Positions 51,760 to 60,996 are shown, numbered from the stretch's first letter. The stretch: 64,000 nucleotides of DNA from JAAEPI01 sp964352625 (GCA_964352625.1 CAYGSD010000002.1:248001-312000); one strand, 5' to 3'. Program-made: numbers and translations. The notes: generated by a model not told the origin, from the sequence alone.

Positions 51760-52509
51760 CTAAACTTCGCCGTATACCTGCATTTTCTCAAGGGTCGGTC
51801 CTTCACTTCCGCCCTTAGGCTCGATGGTCACCGCAAATGCATCCACTCGTTCGAATTGTTTCATTTGCTGGAATTGATCTTTCAGCACATCGAAAGTCCC
51901 GGCATCTACAGGCTGCCCATCTATGAGCGCCCAAAGTTGATATTGCTGATCTTCTGAGAGTTCAGGAAGCGTGGAGGTGTTGAGATACACTTGCCGCTCT
52001 GAAGGGTTGAAATAGATGACCGCTTGCTGCACAATGCCGTCCTGCGTGCTATTCATAATTACCCGTGAAAAAGCCGGATTGATGAGCACGGTCAGATCGT
52101 TTTTCATTCGATCCATTTTTTGATTTACCTGCTGCACGTTATCGGCCAGCTCCTCATTCTGATTCAGAAGTCCGGCAAGCTGATTGTGCACTTCCTTGTA
52201 CTGACTGTAGAAGACATACGCCACAAGCATGGAGCCGATTGCTACCGTGACGCTGGCTGCCACAAGGAAGCTTGGTCGTTTCTTTTTCACAGACATTATC
52301 TGACCGAGCACATTCAATTTCACTTGGTCAGAAGCACTCAGCGCGCCTTCAAAGGCCAAAAATTCCAATTTCTTCTGGATGTCTAGAAATGCTGTTTGAA
52401 TTTCCTTTTCACCAAAGCTGGCTTCCACTTCTCGGCGCTGCTCCTCGCTGAGGTCGTCTGTTAGGTACGCTTCTAGGTACCCTTGTTCTATAATTTCTTG
52501 ATTAGTCAA
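51760..52509 (-). CDS. Anti-sigma factor (RskA-like)
   Basis: The 249-residue protein has an N-terminal cytosolic domain (QGYLEAYLTDDLSEEQRREV), one transmembrane helix (SFLVAASVTVAIGSMLVAYV, near residue 90), a short coiled coil and a periplasmic C-terminal RskA domain (YFNPSERQVYLNTSTLPELS, YQLWALIDGQPVDAGTFDVL, FAVTIEPKGGSEGPT). It overlaps the ECF sigma gene by eight bases and should hold that sigma factor inactive at the membrane until proteolysis or another signal releases it. Confidence 0.9.
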   Translation of the reverse strand: MTNQEIIEQGYLEAYLTDDLSEEQRREVEASFGEKEIQTAFLDIQKKLEFLAFEGALSASDQVKLNVLGQIMSVKKKRPSFLVAASVTVAIGSMLVAYVFYSQYKEVHNQLAGLLNQNEELADNVQQVNQKMDRMKNDLTVLINPAFSRVIMNSTQDGIVQQAVIYFNPSERQVYLNTSTLPELSEDQQYQLWALIDGQPVDAGTFDVLKDQFQQMKQFERVDAFAVTIEPKGGSEGPTLEKMQVYGEV

Positions 52510-53047
52510 AATCTCCTTGCAATTGTGTTTTTACATTTTTCAGGCAGTTCCTGATTTTCGTTTTCACTGATCCAAGAGGCATGTCCTCATTCTTGCTGAT
52601 CTCGGCATGAGAGAATCCCATGAAGAAATTGAGCTTTAAAAGTTTTTGACACAACTCTCCCAAATTACTCAAGACCTTATCCAACCCAATGTAATTCTCC
52701 TTCCCTTCGGCCTCCTTGAAACTAGTTACGTAATTCTCAATGTCAGTAGATTTTTCTCCCGCTTTAAAATTCCGCGAACGCCTGGTGTCAATGGCTTTGT
52801 TGCGAGCAATCCTGTACATCCAGGTAAAGAGTGTGCCTTTAGTTGCATCGTATTGATCGATGGAGTCCCAGATTTTGAGAAACGTGTCGGTCAGGGTTTC
52901 TTCGGCAGATTCCTGATGATTCAGCGTTCGATAAATAATGCCATAAAGTGCAGCTGAATAATTGGTGTACAGAAACTCAAATGCTTTTTCGTCTCGTTCT
53001 TTTAGACGGCTGACCAGCAAGGGGGAAAAGTCTACGGTTTGACTCAC
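52502..53047 (-). CDS. ECF-type RNA polymerase sigma factor (SigK-like)
   Basis: The 181-residue protein has sigma region 2 (FEFLYTNYSAALYGIIYRTL, TFLKIWDSIDQYDATKGTLF, TWMYRIARNKAIDTRRSRN) and region 4 (CQKLLKLNFFMGFSHAEISK, PLGSVKTKIRNCLKNVKTQL). It pairs with the RskA-like anti-sigma gene that follows it with an eight-base overlap, so this is a classic sigma/anti-sigma module. The regulon cannot be inferred. No sequence specific enough to be an autoregulatory promoter was recognised upstream. Confidence 0.93.
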   Translation of the reverse strand: MSQTVDFSPLLVSRLKERDEKAFEFLYTNYSAALYGIIYRTLNHQESAEETLTDTFLKIWDSIDQYDATKGTLFTWMYRIARNKAIDTRRSRNFKAGEKSTDIENYVTSFKEAEGKENYIGLDKVLSNLGELCQKLLKLNFFMGFSHAEISKNEDMPLGSVKTKIRNCLKNVKTQLQGDFD

Positions 53048-53097
53048 ATCAACTAATTTTTAACTCAATTAAATGACTAAAGTAGTGCCTAAATCCT

Positions 53098-53949
53098 TCA
53101 AATTCTATGAAGCACTTTTTCGATGAGCGCGTCCACGGATTTATTTGGGTCCTTTGAGAACTTTCCTGTCACGCGGTTGGCAAGGATTGCATTCAGGCTC
53201 AGCACCTTGTGCCCTAGTAGTTTGGCCAAAGCATAATAGCCGGCTGTTTCCATCTCAAAATTGGTAATCCAAAAATCATCGACATGGAAGTACATGAGTT
53301 TGTCTACAAAATCTGGATAGGTGATTTCAGTGCGAATGGTTCGGCCTTGAGGCGCGTAAAATCCATGACAGGTGAGCGTATTTCCTTTCCGAATGTCGTC
53401 GAATTTTTCAATGAGCTCCCCAGAACCGCGCACGCAATAGGGCAGGTAGGGGAGGTCGATAGCTTCTTGAAATTTCTTCGCTACTTCCAGAGGGAACGTC
53501 CTCATCTTGAATTTGTAGAAATGCATGAGCGAGTCAAGGCCAATGGCATGCTCACTGAGCAAGTGCGAGTCGATGGGGATGTCCTGCTGTATCGTCCCCG
53601 ACGTACCCACACGAATGATGGTGAGTTTCTTTTTTCGTGCCTTTGGTTCTCGCGTTTTAAGATCTATGTTGACAATGGCGTCCAGCTCGGTCATCAAAAT
53701 TTCTACATTGTCAGTGCCCATACCCGAGCTAATGACAGTGATTCTTTTCCCTTGAAAAGTGCCCGTATGAGTGATAAACTCCCGACGATTCATCTCGAAA
53801 TCGACCTTTTCGAAATGACGAGATACGCGATGCACACGCCCCGGATCGCCAACTGCAATAATCTTGTCGGCAAGGTTCTCGGGCCGGAGATTGAGGTGAT
53901 AAATGCTCTTATCCTTGTTGAGGATAAGGTCTGTTTCTGAAATCTTCAT
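53098..53949 (-). CDS. Nucleoside phosphorylase (uridine phosphorylase-like)
   Basis: The 283-residue enzyme of the PNP/UDP family cleaves a nucleoside with phosphate to base and ribose-1-phosphate. Seen are the phosphate loop IIAVGDPGRVHRVSRHF, VISSGMGTDNVEILMTEL, the ribose-phosphate site TIIRVGTSGTIQQDIPID, and the substrate glutamate and methionine in TNFEMETAGYYALAKLLGH. Uridine as substrate is a guess from overall similarity. It is a single gene between the sigma gene and trhO. Confidence 0.88.
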   Translation of the reverse strand: MKISETDLILNKDKSIYHLNLRPENLADKIIAVGDPGRVHRVSRHFEKVDFEMNRREFITHTGTFQGKRITVISSGMGTDNVEILMTELDAIVNIDLKTREPKARKKKLTIIRVGTSGTIQQDIPIDSHLLSEHAIGLDSLMHFYKFKMRTFPLEVAKKFQEAIDLPYLPYCVRGSGELIEKFDDIRKGNTLTCHGFYAPQGRTIRTEITYPDFVDKLMYFHVDDFWITNFEMETAGYYALAKLLGHKVLSLNAILANRVTGKFSKDPNKSVDALIEKVLHRI

Positions 53950-53990
53950 AGCGGTGATTCGCCATGAAAGTTAAGCGAAATGATTCTATT

Positions 53991-54974
53991 CTAAGAATCG
54001 CTTGTCTTGCTTTCCTCTTGCTTTCTCCTTTTCCACCCCTTGTAAGGATTGTATCCATTGGACTCTTTTTGATAAAAACCGGTTCCATCGTAGGGTCTGG
54101 TGTCAGGGTTATTCATGCAGGCTTCCGAACAATTACCAGCATACACCTCTGCACCCTCATGTGACATGGGGATGTGAATGTTGCAATGTGGGTTGGCGCA
54201 GTTTACCATTCGATTGGTTGGCTCTCCGGTAATGTAGCACTTCGAGATGACCGTAGGGTTCACCTTGTTCACTTCAGCAGCAATACGATTGTCAAAGACA
54301 TAGCAGGAACCCTCAAAGTCCTCGCCATCAGCTTCCAAACCATATTTGATGATACCACCGTGGAGCTGGTATACATTCTCAAATCCTTGATCCAGAAGGT
54401 AAGCACTTGCCTTCTCGCATTTGATCCCGCCTGTGCAGTAGGTTACGATTTTCTTTCCTTTGAACTTCTCCAGTTCCTTCACTTTCTCAGGGAAGTCCCT
54501 AAAATTCTCAATGTCCAAGATGATGGCATTCTTGAACTTACCAAGCTTGTGCTCATAGTCAGACCGGACATCTAAGATGACTGTGTCCTCATCTTGATTT
54601 TTGAGAATTTGACGAAATTCTTTCGGCTCCACGTACTCGCCTGTGCGGATGGTAGGATCGATATGGTGTAAGCCAACATGTACGATTTCTGGTTTCAACC
54701 GTACGTGCAGTTTTGAGAAGACGTGATCAGGCGTTGTGTCCACTTTGAACTCCGTATGAGCGAATCGAGGATCGGAAAGCACTTCGTTCATGTACTTTTC
54801 ACAGTCTGCGTGCAGCCCGGACACGGTTCCATTCAGACCCTCTGAAGCGACTATAATTCGGCCTCTCAGGTTGTTCTCGATACAAAATAGGTGATGTTGC
54901 TCCCTGAAGTCTTCCGCGTCTTCAATGTGCGCATAGCAGTAGTAGAGCAGGACGCTGTATTTATTCTCTTCCAT
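53991..54974 (-). CDS. trhO: tRNA uridine(34) hydroxylase (rhodanese-like)
   Basis: The 327-residue protein has an N-terminal ferredoxin-like domain (VLLYYCYAHIEDAEDFREQH, GRIIVASEGLNGTVSG), a rhodanese domain with the active-site cysteine in IVTYCTGGIKCEKASAYLLD, and a C-terminal zinc-like cysteine region (NRMVNCANPHCNIHIPMSHE, NCSEAC). This is the TrhO/YceA family, which makes 5-hydroxyuridine at tRNA position 34 under oxygen. Length is normal for the family. It is a single gene. Confidence 0.9.
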   Translation of the reverse strand: MEENKYSVLLYYCYAHIEDAEDFREQHHLFCIENNLRGRIIVASEGLNGTVSGLHADCEKYMNEVLSDPRFAHTEFKVDTTPDHVFSKLHVRLKPEIVHVGLHHIDPTIRTGEYVEPKEFRQILKNQDEDTVILDVRSDYEHKLGKFKNAIILDIENFRDFPEKVKELEKFKGKKIVTYCTGGIKCEKASAYLLDQGFENVYQLHGGIIKYGLEADGEDFEGSCYVFDNRIAAEVNKVNPTVISKCYITGEPTNRMVNCANPHCNIHIPMSHEGAEVYAGNCSEACMNNPDTRPYDGTGFYQKESNGYNPYKGWKRRKQEESKTSDS

Positions 54975-55032
54975 AACTAATGTCCTGTTTCAGCAGGGTG
55001 TTAATTTTTTGCGAAATTAAGTAGAAAGAGAT

Positions 55033-55048
55033 TTAGTAGAAAGTAGAA
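55033..55048 (+). repeat. Left inverted repeat of the four-helix-bundle gene
   Basis: TTAGTAGAAAGTAGAA, a perfect 16-bp inverted match to 55438-55453, with further GTAGAAAG-like units on its outer side. Confidence 0.85.
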
Positions 55049-55070
55049 GGAGCAGTTCTAAATTAGAAAC

Positions 55071-55412
55071 TTAAATTTTTGATCTTAGAGAATAGATCAT
55101 TTTCTGTATTTCTTGGATGTTTGCAACGAGTAAATCAATGTTTCTGATGTAACCAAGTCGCTCTGCTATTATTACTTGATTTTCAAGTTCGTAGCTCGAA
55201 CCAAGAGCAATACTTAAAAAGTGTTTGAAATCTGGTTTAGTTTGTCTGCCGCTTCCTTCCGCAATATTCGAGCTGATTGAAACAGCAGCTCTTTGCATTT
55301 GAGATATCAATCCATATTTTTCAGAGTCAGGAAATATGGATGTTTGATCATATATGGTTTTGGCCAAATCGACGGACTTTTGCCATACTTTCAAGTCTCT
55401 GAAATTATTCAT
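55071..55412 (-). CDS. Four-helix-bundle protein (23S rRNA intervening-sequence protein family)
   Basis: The 113-residue helical protein has the family start FRDLKVWQKSVDLAKTIYDQ, the central QMQRAAVSISSNIAEGSGR stretch and FLSIALGSSYELENQVIIAE. Proteins of this family were first seen inside intervening sequences of 23S rRNA; free-standing copies are common and have no proven function. Here the gene is bracketed by perfect 16-bp inverted repeats (55033-55048 and 55438-55453), like a mobile insert between trhO and the acyltransferase gene. Confidence 0.88.
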   Translation of the reverse strand: MNNFRDLKVWQKSVDLAKTIYDQTSIFPDSEKYGLISQMQRAAVSISSNIAEGSGRQTKPDFKHFLSIALGSSYELENQVIIAERLGYIRNIDLLVANIQEIQKMIYSLRSKI

Positions 55413-55437
55413 GGAACCACTTTTACTCTTACCTACT

Positions 55438-55453
55438 TTCTACTTTCTACTAA
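55438..55453 (-). repeat. Right inverted repeat of the four-helix-bundle gene
   Basis: TTCTACTTTCTACTAA, the inverted partner of 55033-55048, inside a run of TACTTTC units just before the start of the four-helix-bundle gene on the minus strand. Confidence 0.85.
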
Positions 55454-55467
55454 CTACTTTTTAATAC

Positions 55468-56103
55468 TTACTTCACAGCGGCAGCCGGATTACCAAAAAC
55501 TGTCTCTTTGTCTTTTACTTGTTGGATTACAACAGAACCGGCTCCTACCCGAGCATCTTTTCCAATGGTTATTCCAGCGACTACATTCGCTCCTGAGCCA
55601 ATAAATGCTCCTTTCCCCACGGTAACCTTAGAGTTGATCACTGTCCCGGCACCAACTTGTACGAAATCTTCTAGGACTGTTCCAGATTCCATAATTGCAC
55701 CGGAATGAATGATGCAGTGCTGACCAATCACCACATCCGCCCCAATCAGTACCCCTGCATTGATGAAGTTTCCATGACCAATGGCTGCCGAGGAAGCGAT
55801 GGAAGCCGTCTTATGAACAGCGTTGGTAGGCATGACCTTGCGTTGGTCGTTCAGGTATTTCACCAACTCTTTGCGAAGTTTGTTGTCGTCAGTCGCAATA
55901 AAAGCTTCTGCCTTTTGACCGATCAATTTTAAGAAGCCATGGTCCTCGGTATCTCCTAAAATGGGAATTTCTCCAATGGAAGAATCGTGCAGGCTTTTGT
56001 CGTCATCAAGAAAGCCGTACACCACGATTTCATTGCTTTGAAAAATTTCTAATGCGTCTTTGGCAATGCCCTTAGCGCCGAATATAATTACCGGTTTTTC
56101 CAT
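55468..56103 (-). CDS. Sugar O-acyltransferase, NeuD/PglD-like
   Basis: The 211-residue protein has an N-terminal Rossmann-like part (KPVIIFGAKGIAKDALEIFQ, VYGFLDDDKSLHDSSIGEIP) and a C-terminal left-handed beta-helix of hexapeptide repeats (INAGVLIGADVVIGQHCIIH, VTVGKGAFIGSGANVVAGIT), with the active-site histidine most likely in IGHGNFINAG or GQHCIIHSG. The family acetylates amino sugars for surface glycans. No glycan gene cluster surrounds it. It lies just after the inverted repeat of the four-helix-bundle gene. Confidence 0.85.
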   Translation of the reverse strand: MEKPVIIFGAKGIAKDALEIFQSNEIVVYGFLDDDKSLHDSSIGEIPILGDTEDHGFLKLIGQKAEAFIATDDNKLRKELVKYLNDQRKVMPTNAVHKTASIASSAAIGHGNFINAGVLIGADVVIGQHCIIHSGAIMESGTVLEDFVQVGAGTVINSKVTVGKGAFIGSGANVVAGITIGKDARVGAGSVVIQQVKDKETVFGNPAAAVK

Positions 56104-56126
56104 GATTCAAATTTGAGGACGCAAAG

Positions 56127-57338
56127 CTAGTTATTCTGTCGCCGTTTTTGAATCCACCAGCAAGGCAGGATGGTGACGAGCGTAACCAGGAAGGGAGTCA
56201 AAGGCGCTTTGTACCGAACCAGCGCACCGAAATTAGGCGCGGCTAGAGGAAGCATGGCTGCCAGTACCAAAATGAAGAATCCAGATGCGATGACCAGGAT
56301 ATCTGGATCAAAAAGTTTCTGCCTGAATAGAAGGAAAATACTCCAAAGTGTAAAACCGAAGATCAGGAGATTTTCGATTTTGGGAATCCAGCCCCAAGGA
56401 GATGTGGTGTCGAAAATGGTTGGTCCGAATAGCCCAATAAAAATCGCTTTTGGTGTTTTGGCCAACAAGCTGCCCCACGTCGGCTCTATCATCAGATCAA
56501 TTTGACTGTTATTTCGCTCTGAATTGTCCAGTGATTGTTGGTTTCGATGGATCGACTCAGGCAATCTGTCAATGCGAAGGTTTGGGTCGATTTGAGGAGC
56601 AATGAAGATGGATCCGGCAAAGATCGCCAAATAGACAATTGCCCTAACTGGTTTCGTGAGGCCGGCCTTGAAAGCTCTCCGATCGAACAGTGCGTATAGA
56701 ATGGCGGGCACGAGGATGATCAGCAAATAGTACTTGATGAAGTAAAGCAGCAGTCCGGCGATTGCGACAAGCACAAATTCGTACCAATACATCTGCTTAC
56801 GATAGAACAGCTTTAGACAAATGGCCGTCAGAAAGGCGATGGAGGCATTTGTGAGTGCCCCTTTCATAATTCCTGCTGACCAGAAAACAACTGAAGGAAG
56901 TAGTAAAAAACCAATCACAATTGGCCATTTGATATTTGGCAAAGTAGTGCGGACTTGTCTGTAGAGGTACCAAAATGCAAGGAAGCTGACGGTTGACAGA
57001 TACGTAGATACAATCCAATAATTACCCTTTGTCAGTATCAAGATTCCGCTCACAATTTTCACAAAGAAGATGGCTCTGGGTTGGTTGGGAAATGGGCCGA
57101 TTTCTGATTGTCCGAGCATATGCCACCATTCTTGAAAACCACCCTCGGTGATTAACTGTGCTGCTTCGTAAAACGCGAAAGTATCTCCCGCACCAAAGAA
57201 GACTTTGAAGATGATGCCGAGCGCTATACCGGCAGAGACTTTAAGAAAAAAGGAGAGATAGTACAACCACTGGTCGGGCTGCTTTCTTCCAATCAGCCAG
57301 ATGCAAAATACTATCAGAGTAAGGTGTACAGGATACAT
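56127..57338 (-). CDS. Polytopic membrane protein, unknown
   Basis: The protein has about 403 residues from ATG 57338, which overlaps the stop of the upstream gene by one base (TAATG). It has about 10-11 helices (LTLIVFCIWLIGRK, FLKVSAGIALGIIFKVFFGA, WPIVIGFLLLPSVVFWSAGI, FVLVAIAGLLLYFIKYYLLI). The general form recalls membrane glycosyltransferase or EpsG-like proteins, but no catalytic motif such as an early DD or EN pair is convincing. It shares an operon with the DUF2851 gene. Function is unknown. Confidence 0.7.
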   Translation of the reverse strand: MYPVHLTLIVFCIWLIGRKQPDQWLYYLSFFLKVSAGIALGIIFKVFFGAGDTFAFYEAAQLITEGGFQEWWHMLGQSEIGPFPNQPRAIFFVKIVSGILILTKGNYWIVSTYLSTVSFLAFWYLYRQVRTTLPNIKWPIVIGFLLLPSVVFWSAGIMKGALTNASIAFLTAICLKLFYRKQMYWYEFVLVAIAGLLLYFIKYYLLIILVPAILYALFDRRAFKAGLTKPVRAIVYLAIFAGSIFIAPQIDPNLRIDRLPESIHRNQQSLDNSERNNSQIDLMIEPTWGSLLAKTPKAIFIGLFGPTIFDTTSPWGWIPKIENLLIFGFTLWSIFLLFRQKLFDPDILVIASGFFILVLAAMLPLAAPNFGALVRYKAPLTPFLVTLVTILPCWWIQKRRQNN

Positions 57339-58609
57339 TATTTGCTGAAGAGCGAACTTCCAACTGCGCAATTAAGGCATTTTTTTCGATTACAGAAATC
57401 CTTGAACAAGGTAATGAGTCCCTGAGAATCAAACGCATTTTTAGGCGGTTTGTCAAGTGCCTCAAAATGCCTGGTGTACCTGTTTGATTCAGGAGGAAGG
57501 TCTTCAAGAAATTGAATCGCTTTGGACATCATGGCTGGCTGGTCAGTGTGAATAGAATAGGCTGCTAGCAAGGGAACGGCCGAATTGATGATCAGGTTTT
57601 CAAGTGTGGATTTTCCTAGTAGATTGACCCCTCGCTTTAGTGGCTTCTTAAAGTCATAATTAGACTCCCAGTATTCTGACAATGTAAGAGTCATTTCTTT
57701 TCTCAATCCCTTCAAGTCATTAACCTGCTGAAACAATGAAAACAGCTTTTGATGCTTGGATAAAAGTGCAGAAAACTGAGCCAATCGAACACTTGGAAAG
57801 TTGGAGGGACGCATTTTACCATACTTCCAATGCACTTGGTGGAGGCCATTCACAAGACCATATTTCTTAGTCAGAAATTCAAATTCAGATTTGAGGTTAT
57901 GCTGATATTCATCGATGGGATCTTCTAAAAAACCAGCCTGTCCAAAGATCAAAGCTTCGATTTGCTTAGGTTGATCTCCATGCTTTGAAACCACTTTGAG
58001 AGGTAAGCTGTGAGCAAGTTTTTCAAAACTCTCAGCATTCAGCGAGAAGCCGAAATTCCTAGAGAGCGTGATGTAGGCCACCTCCTCCCAGTCATAGTTT
58101 TTCTTTCCTGCCAGTTCTAGAATGCGCTCAGATTTCATCTGCAAACGGCGTGTCAGCATGGCGTCAAGATTGGAGTGCCACGTTAGGTCATGGATTTTGC
58201 TCAGATGATTGGCGCATAGAATTTCCTGAGGCTGATTGAGGAAGGATTTGTAATTGGACAGTAGCGACGCATCGACCAAATTCTTTAATTCCAGTGCAGG
58301 TATGACCGACCCATCAGTGCGAAAAATTTTAATATCATTCTGCCACACTACATGTAAGATTACATTTTCATAGGCGGGGTTACCGGTGTGACCGTGAAGG
58401 TTCCAATCCGATGATTTTATGTGGATTTCTATCTGTCCATTCCACTCGATTTCACCCATCTTGATTCTCGCTTCATTGAAATCCGGTCCTGAGTCGTGGT
58501 TGTGAATTCCGGGATAGAAAATCTGGAGGTCTTCACTATCACTTGTGGAGAGATTTGCTTTCTCGAACTTCTGAAACTTCCAGATAAAATGAAGAAATGC
58601 TTCGTCCAT
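57338..58609 (-). CDS. DUF2851 family protein
   Basis: The 423-residue cytosolic protein has the DUF2851 beginning MDEAFLHFIWKFQKFEKANL, IFYPGIHNHDSGPDFNEARI, WNGQIEIHIKSSDWNLHGHT and ENVILHVVWQND, and the C-terminal Cys cluster DFCNRKKCLNCAVGSSLF. The family is widespread in Bacteroidota; the N-terminal region resembles a nuclease-like fold but has no proven activity. It precedes the polytopic protein gene with a one-base overlap. Confidence 0.88.
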   Translation of the reverse strand: MDEAFLHFIWKFQKFEKANLSTSDSEDLQIFYPGIHNHDSGPDFNEARIKMGEIEWNGQIEIHIKSSDWNLHGHTGNPAYENVILHVVWQNDIKIFRTDGSVIPALELKNLVDASLLSNYKSFLNQPQEILCANHLSKIHDLTWHSNLDAMLTRRLQMKSERILELAGKKNYDWEEVAYITLSRNFGFSLNAESFEKLAHSLPLKVVSKHGDQPKQIEALIFGQAGFLEDPIDEYQHNLKSEFEFLTKKYGLVNGLHQVHWKYGKMRPSNFPSVRLAQFSALLSKHQKLFSLFQQVNDLKGLRKEMTLTLSEYWESNYDFKKPLKRGVNLLGKSTLENLIINSAVPLLAAYSIHTDQPAMMSKAIQFLEDLPPESNRYTRHFEALDKPPKNAFDSQGLITLFKDFCNRKKCLNCAVGSSLFSK

Positions 58610-58727
58610 GTAATGACTAAACTAAACCGTTAATTGATTTTTTTTAATTCTTTGCACCCATTCCAACGAAATATATGCATTGAGGGTCTTACCACATATC
58701 CTTTGTAACTAATTAAAACTTGAAACA

Positions 58728-59156
58728 ATGAAAAAACCTAGAGGTGTTCTTGTTAGTTTATTCCTGATTTTACTGGTCAATTTTCTTACTTCTTGCGGTG
58801 AGGATTTTGTTTCGAAATCATGTATTGAACCACCCTGCGGTACAATCGAAACTTCTGCAATGAATCTTTCGCTTTTGGTGTTTGGAAATGCCTTGCCTAC
58901 CGAAATACTCTTGTCAGTTGATAGCGAAGAAGTTAGCCTTTCCTTGGAGTCACTAGAATTGGAAAGGTACGCCTGTTGGCAAACGATTCCTGTTATTTCT
59001 TCAGAATCGACTGTATATCTGAATTATACTATAGACGGAGAGATACAGGAGGCAACACTTGACGTCACGTATATTTCAACCAATCAGGTTATTCTTGCCA
59101 TAGGAGAGGAAGTAACTATACTAAATGATTTTCAGGAGTGCATTGATTTCATCTAG
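58728..59156 (+). CDS. Small lipoprotein, unknown
   Basis: The 142-residue protein has a lipoprotein signal (RGVLVSLFLILLVNFLTSCG, Cys 23) and a beta-rich domain (NLSLLVFGNALPTEILLSVD, TVYLNYTIDGEIQEATLDVT) with several further cysteines (SCIEPPCGT, ERYACWQ, FQECIDF) that may form disulfides. It probably lies in the outer membrane. It is a single gene, divergent from DUF2851 and convergent with pyrF. No family is recognised. Confidence 0.65.
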   Translation: MKKPRGVLVSLFLILLVNFLTSCGEDFVSKSCIEPPCGTIETSAMNLSLLVFGNALPTEILLSVDSEEVSLSLESLELERYACWQTIPVISSESTVYLNYTIDGEIQEATLDVTYISTNQVILAIGEEVTILNDFQECIDFI

Positions 59157-59197
59157 GAGTCAGAATAAACAATCTTAGGAAGAGGAAATTAATGGAG

Positions 59198-60001
59198 CTA
59201 GACGTACACGGCCATTTCCATTTGAATCTTCCTAGCCTTTTCTGCCGCTACCTCAGCAAAGTCCTCACCATCAGAAGCATATATTATTCCTCTCGCGGAG
59301 TTGATCAACAAGCCACAATCTTTATTCAGTCCCGCCTCGATAATTGCTTTCATGTCTCCGCCCTGCGCACCTACTCCAGGCACAAGGAAAAAGTGGTTAG
59401 GGACTAGGGCACGAATGGTTTTCAATTGTTCGGGACGAGTAGCACCCACTACGTACATGAGGTTGTCCATACTTCCCCATTCGGCACTCGTTTGGATCAC
59501 TTTTTCATACAATTTCTCACCACTTACTAATTGTAAATCTTCAAAGTCTTTAAATCCTACATTGGATGTGGCGGCCAAAATGATTGCCCATTTTTCATTG
59601 AATTCCAGAAATGGTTTCACTGAATCTTCGCCCATGTAGGGTGCCACCGTGATAGAGTCAAAATTCATTTCCTCGAAAAAAGCCCGTGCATACATTGAAG
59701 ATGTATTCCCAATATCTCCACGCTTGGCATCCGCGATGGTGAAGACATCCTCCGGCAAATAATCAATCGTCTTTTTGAGCGCTTCCCACCCTTTGATCCC
59801 GTGCGCTTCATAGAAGGCGATGTTGGGTTTGTAGGCTACTGTGTAAGGTAGCGTAGCGTCAATAATCGCCTTATTAAATTCAAAGATTGGATCATCCGTT
59901 TCGAGTAGATGCTTGGGTATTTTACGGATGTCCGTGTCAAGCCCAACGCATAGGAAGGATTGCTTGGTCTGGATTTGCTGGATGAGTTGCTGGCGAGTCA
60001 C
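59198..60001 (-). CDS. pyrF: Orotidine 5'-phosphate decarboxylase (type 2)
   Basis: The 267-residue enzyme converts OMP to UMP. It has FLCVGLDTDIRKIPKHLLET at the N-terminus, VAYKPNIAFYEAHGIKGWEA and the catalytic motif FTIADAKRGDIGNTSSMYAR (Asp-Ala-Lys-Arg-Gly-Asp), which is the type 2 form found in Bacteroidota and actinobacteria. The C-terminus has LVPGVGAQGGD. It is a single gene here; no other pyr gene is in the window. Confidence 0.96.
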   Translation of the reverse strand: MTRQQLIQQIQTKQSFLCVGLDTDIRKIPKHLLETDDPIFEFNKAIIDATLPYTVAYKPNIAFYEAHGIKGWEALKKTIDYLPEDVFTIADAKRGDIGNTSSMYARAFFEEMNFDSITVAPYMGEDSVKPFLEFNEKWAIILAATSNVGFKDFEDLQLVSGEKLYEKVIQTSAEWGSMDNLMYVVGATRPEQLKTIRALVPNHFFLVPGVGAQGGDMKAIIEAGLNKDCGLLINSARGIIYASDGEDFAEVAAEKARKIQMEMAVYV

Positions 60002-60137
60002 ATGGCGAAGATAAATTCTTAGGGAATACTACTCCGGACTTTTTTGATTTAGGGTTTGACCATTTTCTTTTCAAGTTGAAATGAAGTGTTAATTTTTTGA
60101 GTGCTATCCTTGCTCCTATATTGATCACTTAGTCACT

Positions 60138-60995
60138 ATGAAAAATTACGATCCCAAAAGTTGGTTTCACCTTTTTACGCACGATTATAGCCGTGCTATT
60201 TTTTCTCGCTTGTTAACCGCCATGATCTATCTGGCCCTTTATACGGCGGGTTTGGCCTTTGTTTTTCACTATTTTGAAATTAGCTACCCGGGCACTACCT
60301 CTGTTCATAGTATCATGGGAATCGTACTCGGCTTCTTCCTTGTCTTCCGAAGCAATGGGGCGTATGATAGATGGTGGGAGGGACGTAAAACCTGGGGCGC
60401 CCTTGTAAACAATAGCCGAAACCTGGCAATGAAGTTTGCGGTGATGGTGCCAACAGATCATAAATATTCCAAACTAATTACCGATTGTATTTCTGCTTAT
60501 CCAAAAACCCTAAAGGAACACTTGCGCGACGGTGTGGCCGAGGATGAAGTGACCAAATTGCGGAGTGACCTTCAGCTGGATACCATAGAGCATATGCCAA
60601 ATGCTATTGCCAAGAAGATTATCTGGTTGGCAAATGCCTTGAAAAAGGATGGCACTATTGATGCCGAACAGTATAGAGTCTTGGACAATCAGATTATGTC
60701 TTTGACAGACATTACAGGTGTTTGCGAGAGGATAAAAAATACACCCGTCCCACACTCGTACAGCATCTTTATGAAGAAATTCATCTTTGTGTTTTTGAGC
60801 ACTTTGCCTTTTGCTTTCTTGCCGACCTACGGCTATTGGACGATCGCCATTTCAATAATTCTTCTTTATGTTTTGATGAGCATCGTACTGCTTGCAGAGG
60901 AAATCGAAGACCCATTTGGCTCTGATATCAATGACTTACCTACGGATGGACTTTCTGTCAAGATTGAGGATAACGTCAGGAATATAATGGAGTAG
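60138..60995 (+). CDS. Bestrophin family ion channel (UPF0187)
   Basis: The 285-residue protein has the bestrophin start SWFHLFTHDYSRAIFSRLLT, helices near residues 25-45 and 55-75 (SIMGIVLGFFLVFRSNGAYD), the RWWEGRKTWGALVNNSRNLA stretch and a second membrane pair near residues 205-255, ending with LAEEIEDPFGSDINDLPTD. Bacterial bestrophins form pentameric channels, cation- or anion-selective. It is followed by the DUF1801 gene after one base. Confidence 0.93.
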   Translation: MKNYDPKSWFHLFTHDYSRAIFSRLLTAMIYLALYTAGLAFVFHYFEISYPGTTSVHSIMGIVLGFFLVFRSNGAYDRWWEGRKTWGALVNNSRNLAMKFAVMVPTDHKYSKLITDCISAYPKTLKEHLRDGVAEDEVTKLRSDLQLDTIEHMPNAIAKKIIWLANALKKDGTIDAEQYRVLDNQIMSLTDITGVCERIKNTPVPHSYSIFMKKFIFVFLSTLPFAFLPTYGYWTIAISIILLYVLMSIVLLAEEIEDPFGSDINDLPTDGLSVKIEDNVRNIME

Positions 60996-60996
60996 A

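Noticed and set aside
53284..53940. 218-codon frame opposite the nucleoside phosphorylase gene
   Set aside because: It is entirely antisense to a strongly recognised enzyme and has no recognisable domain.
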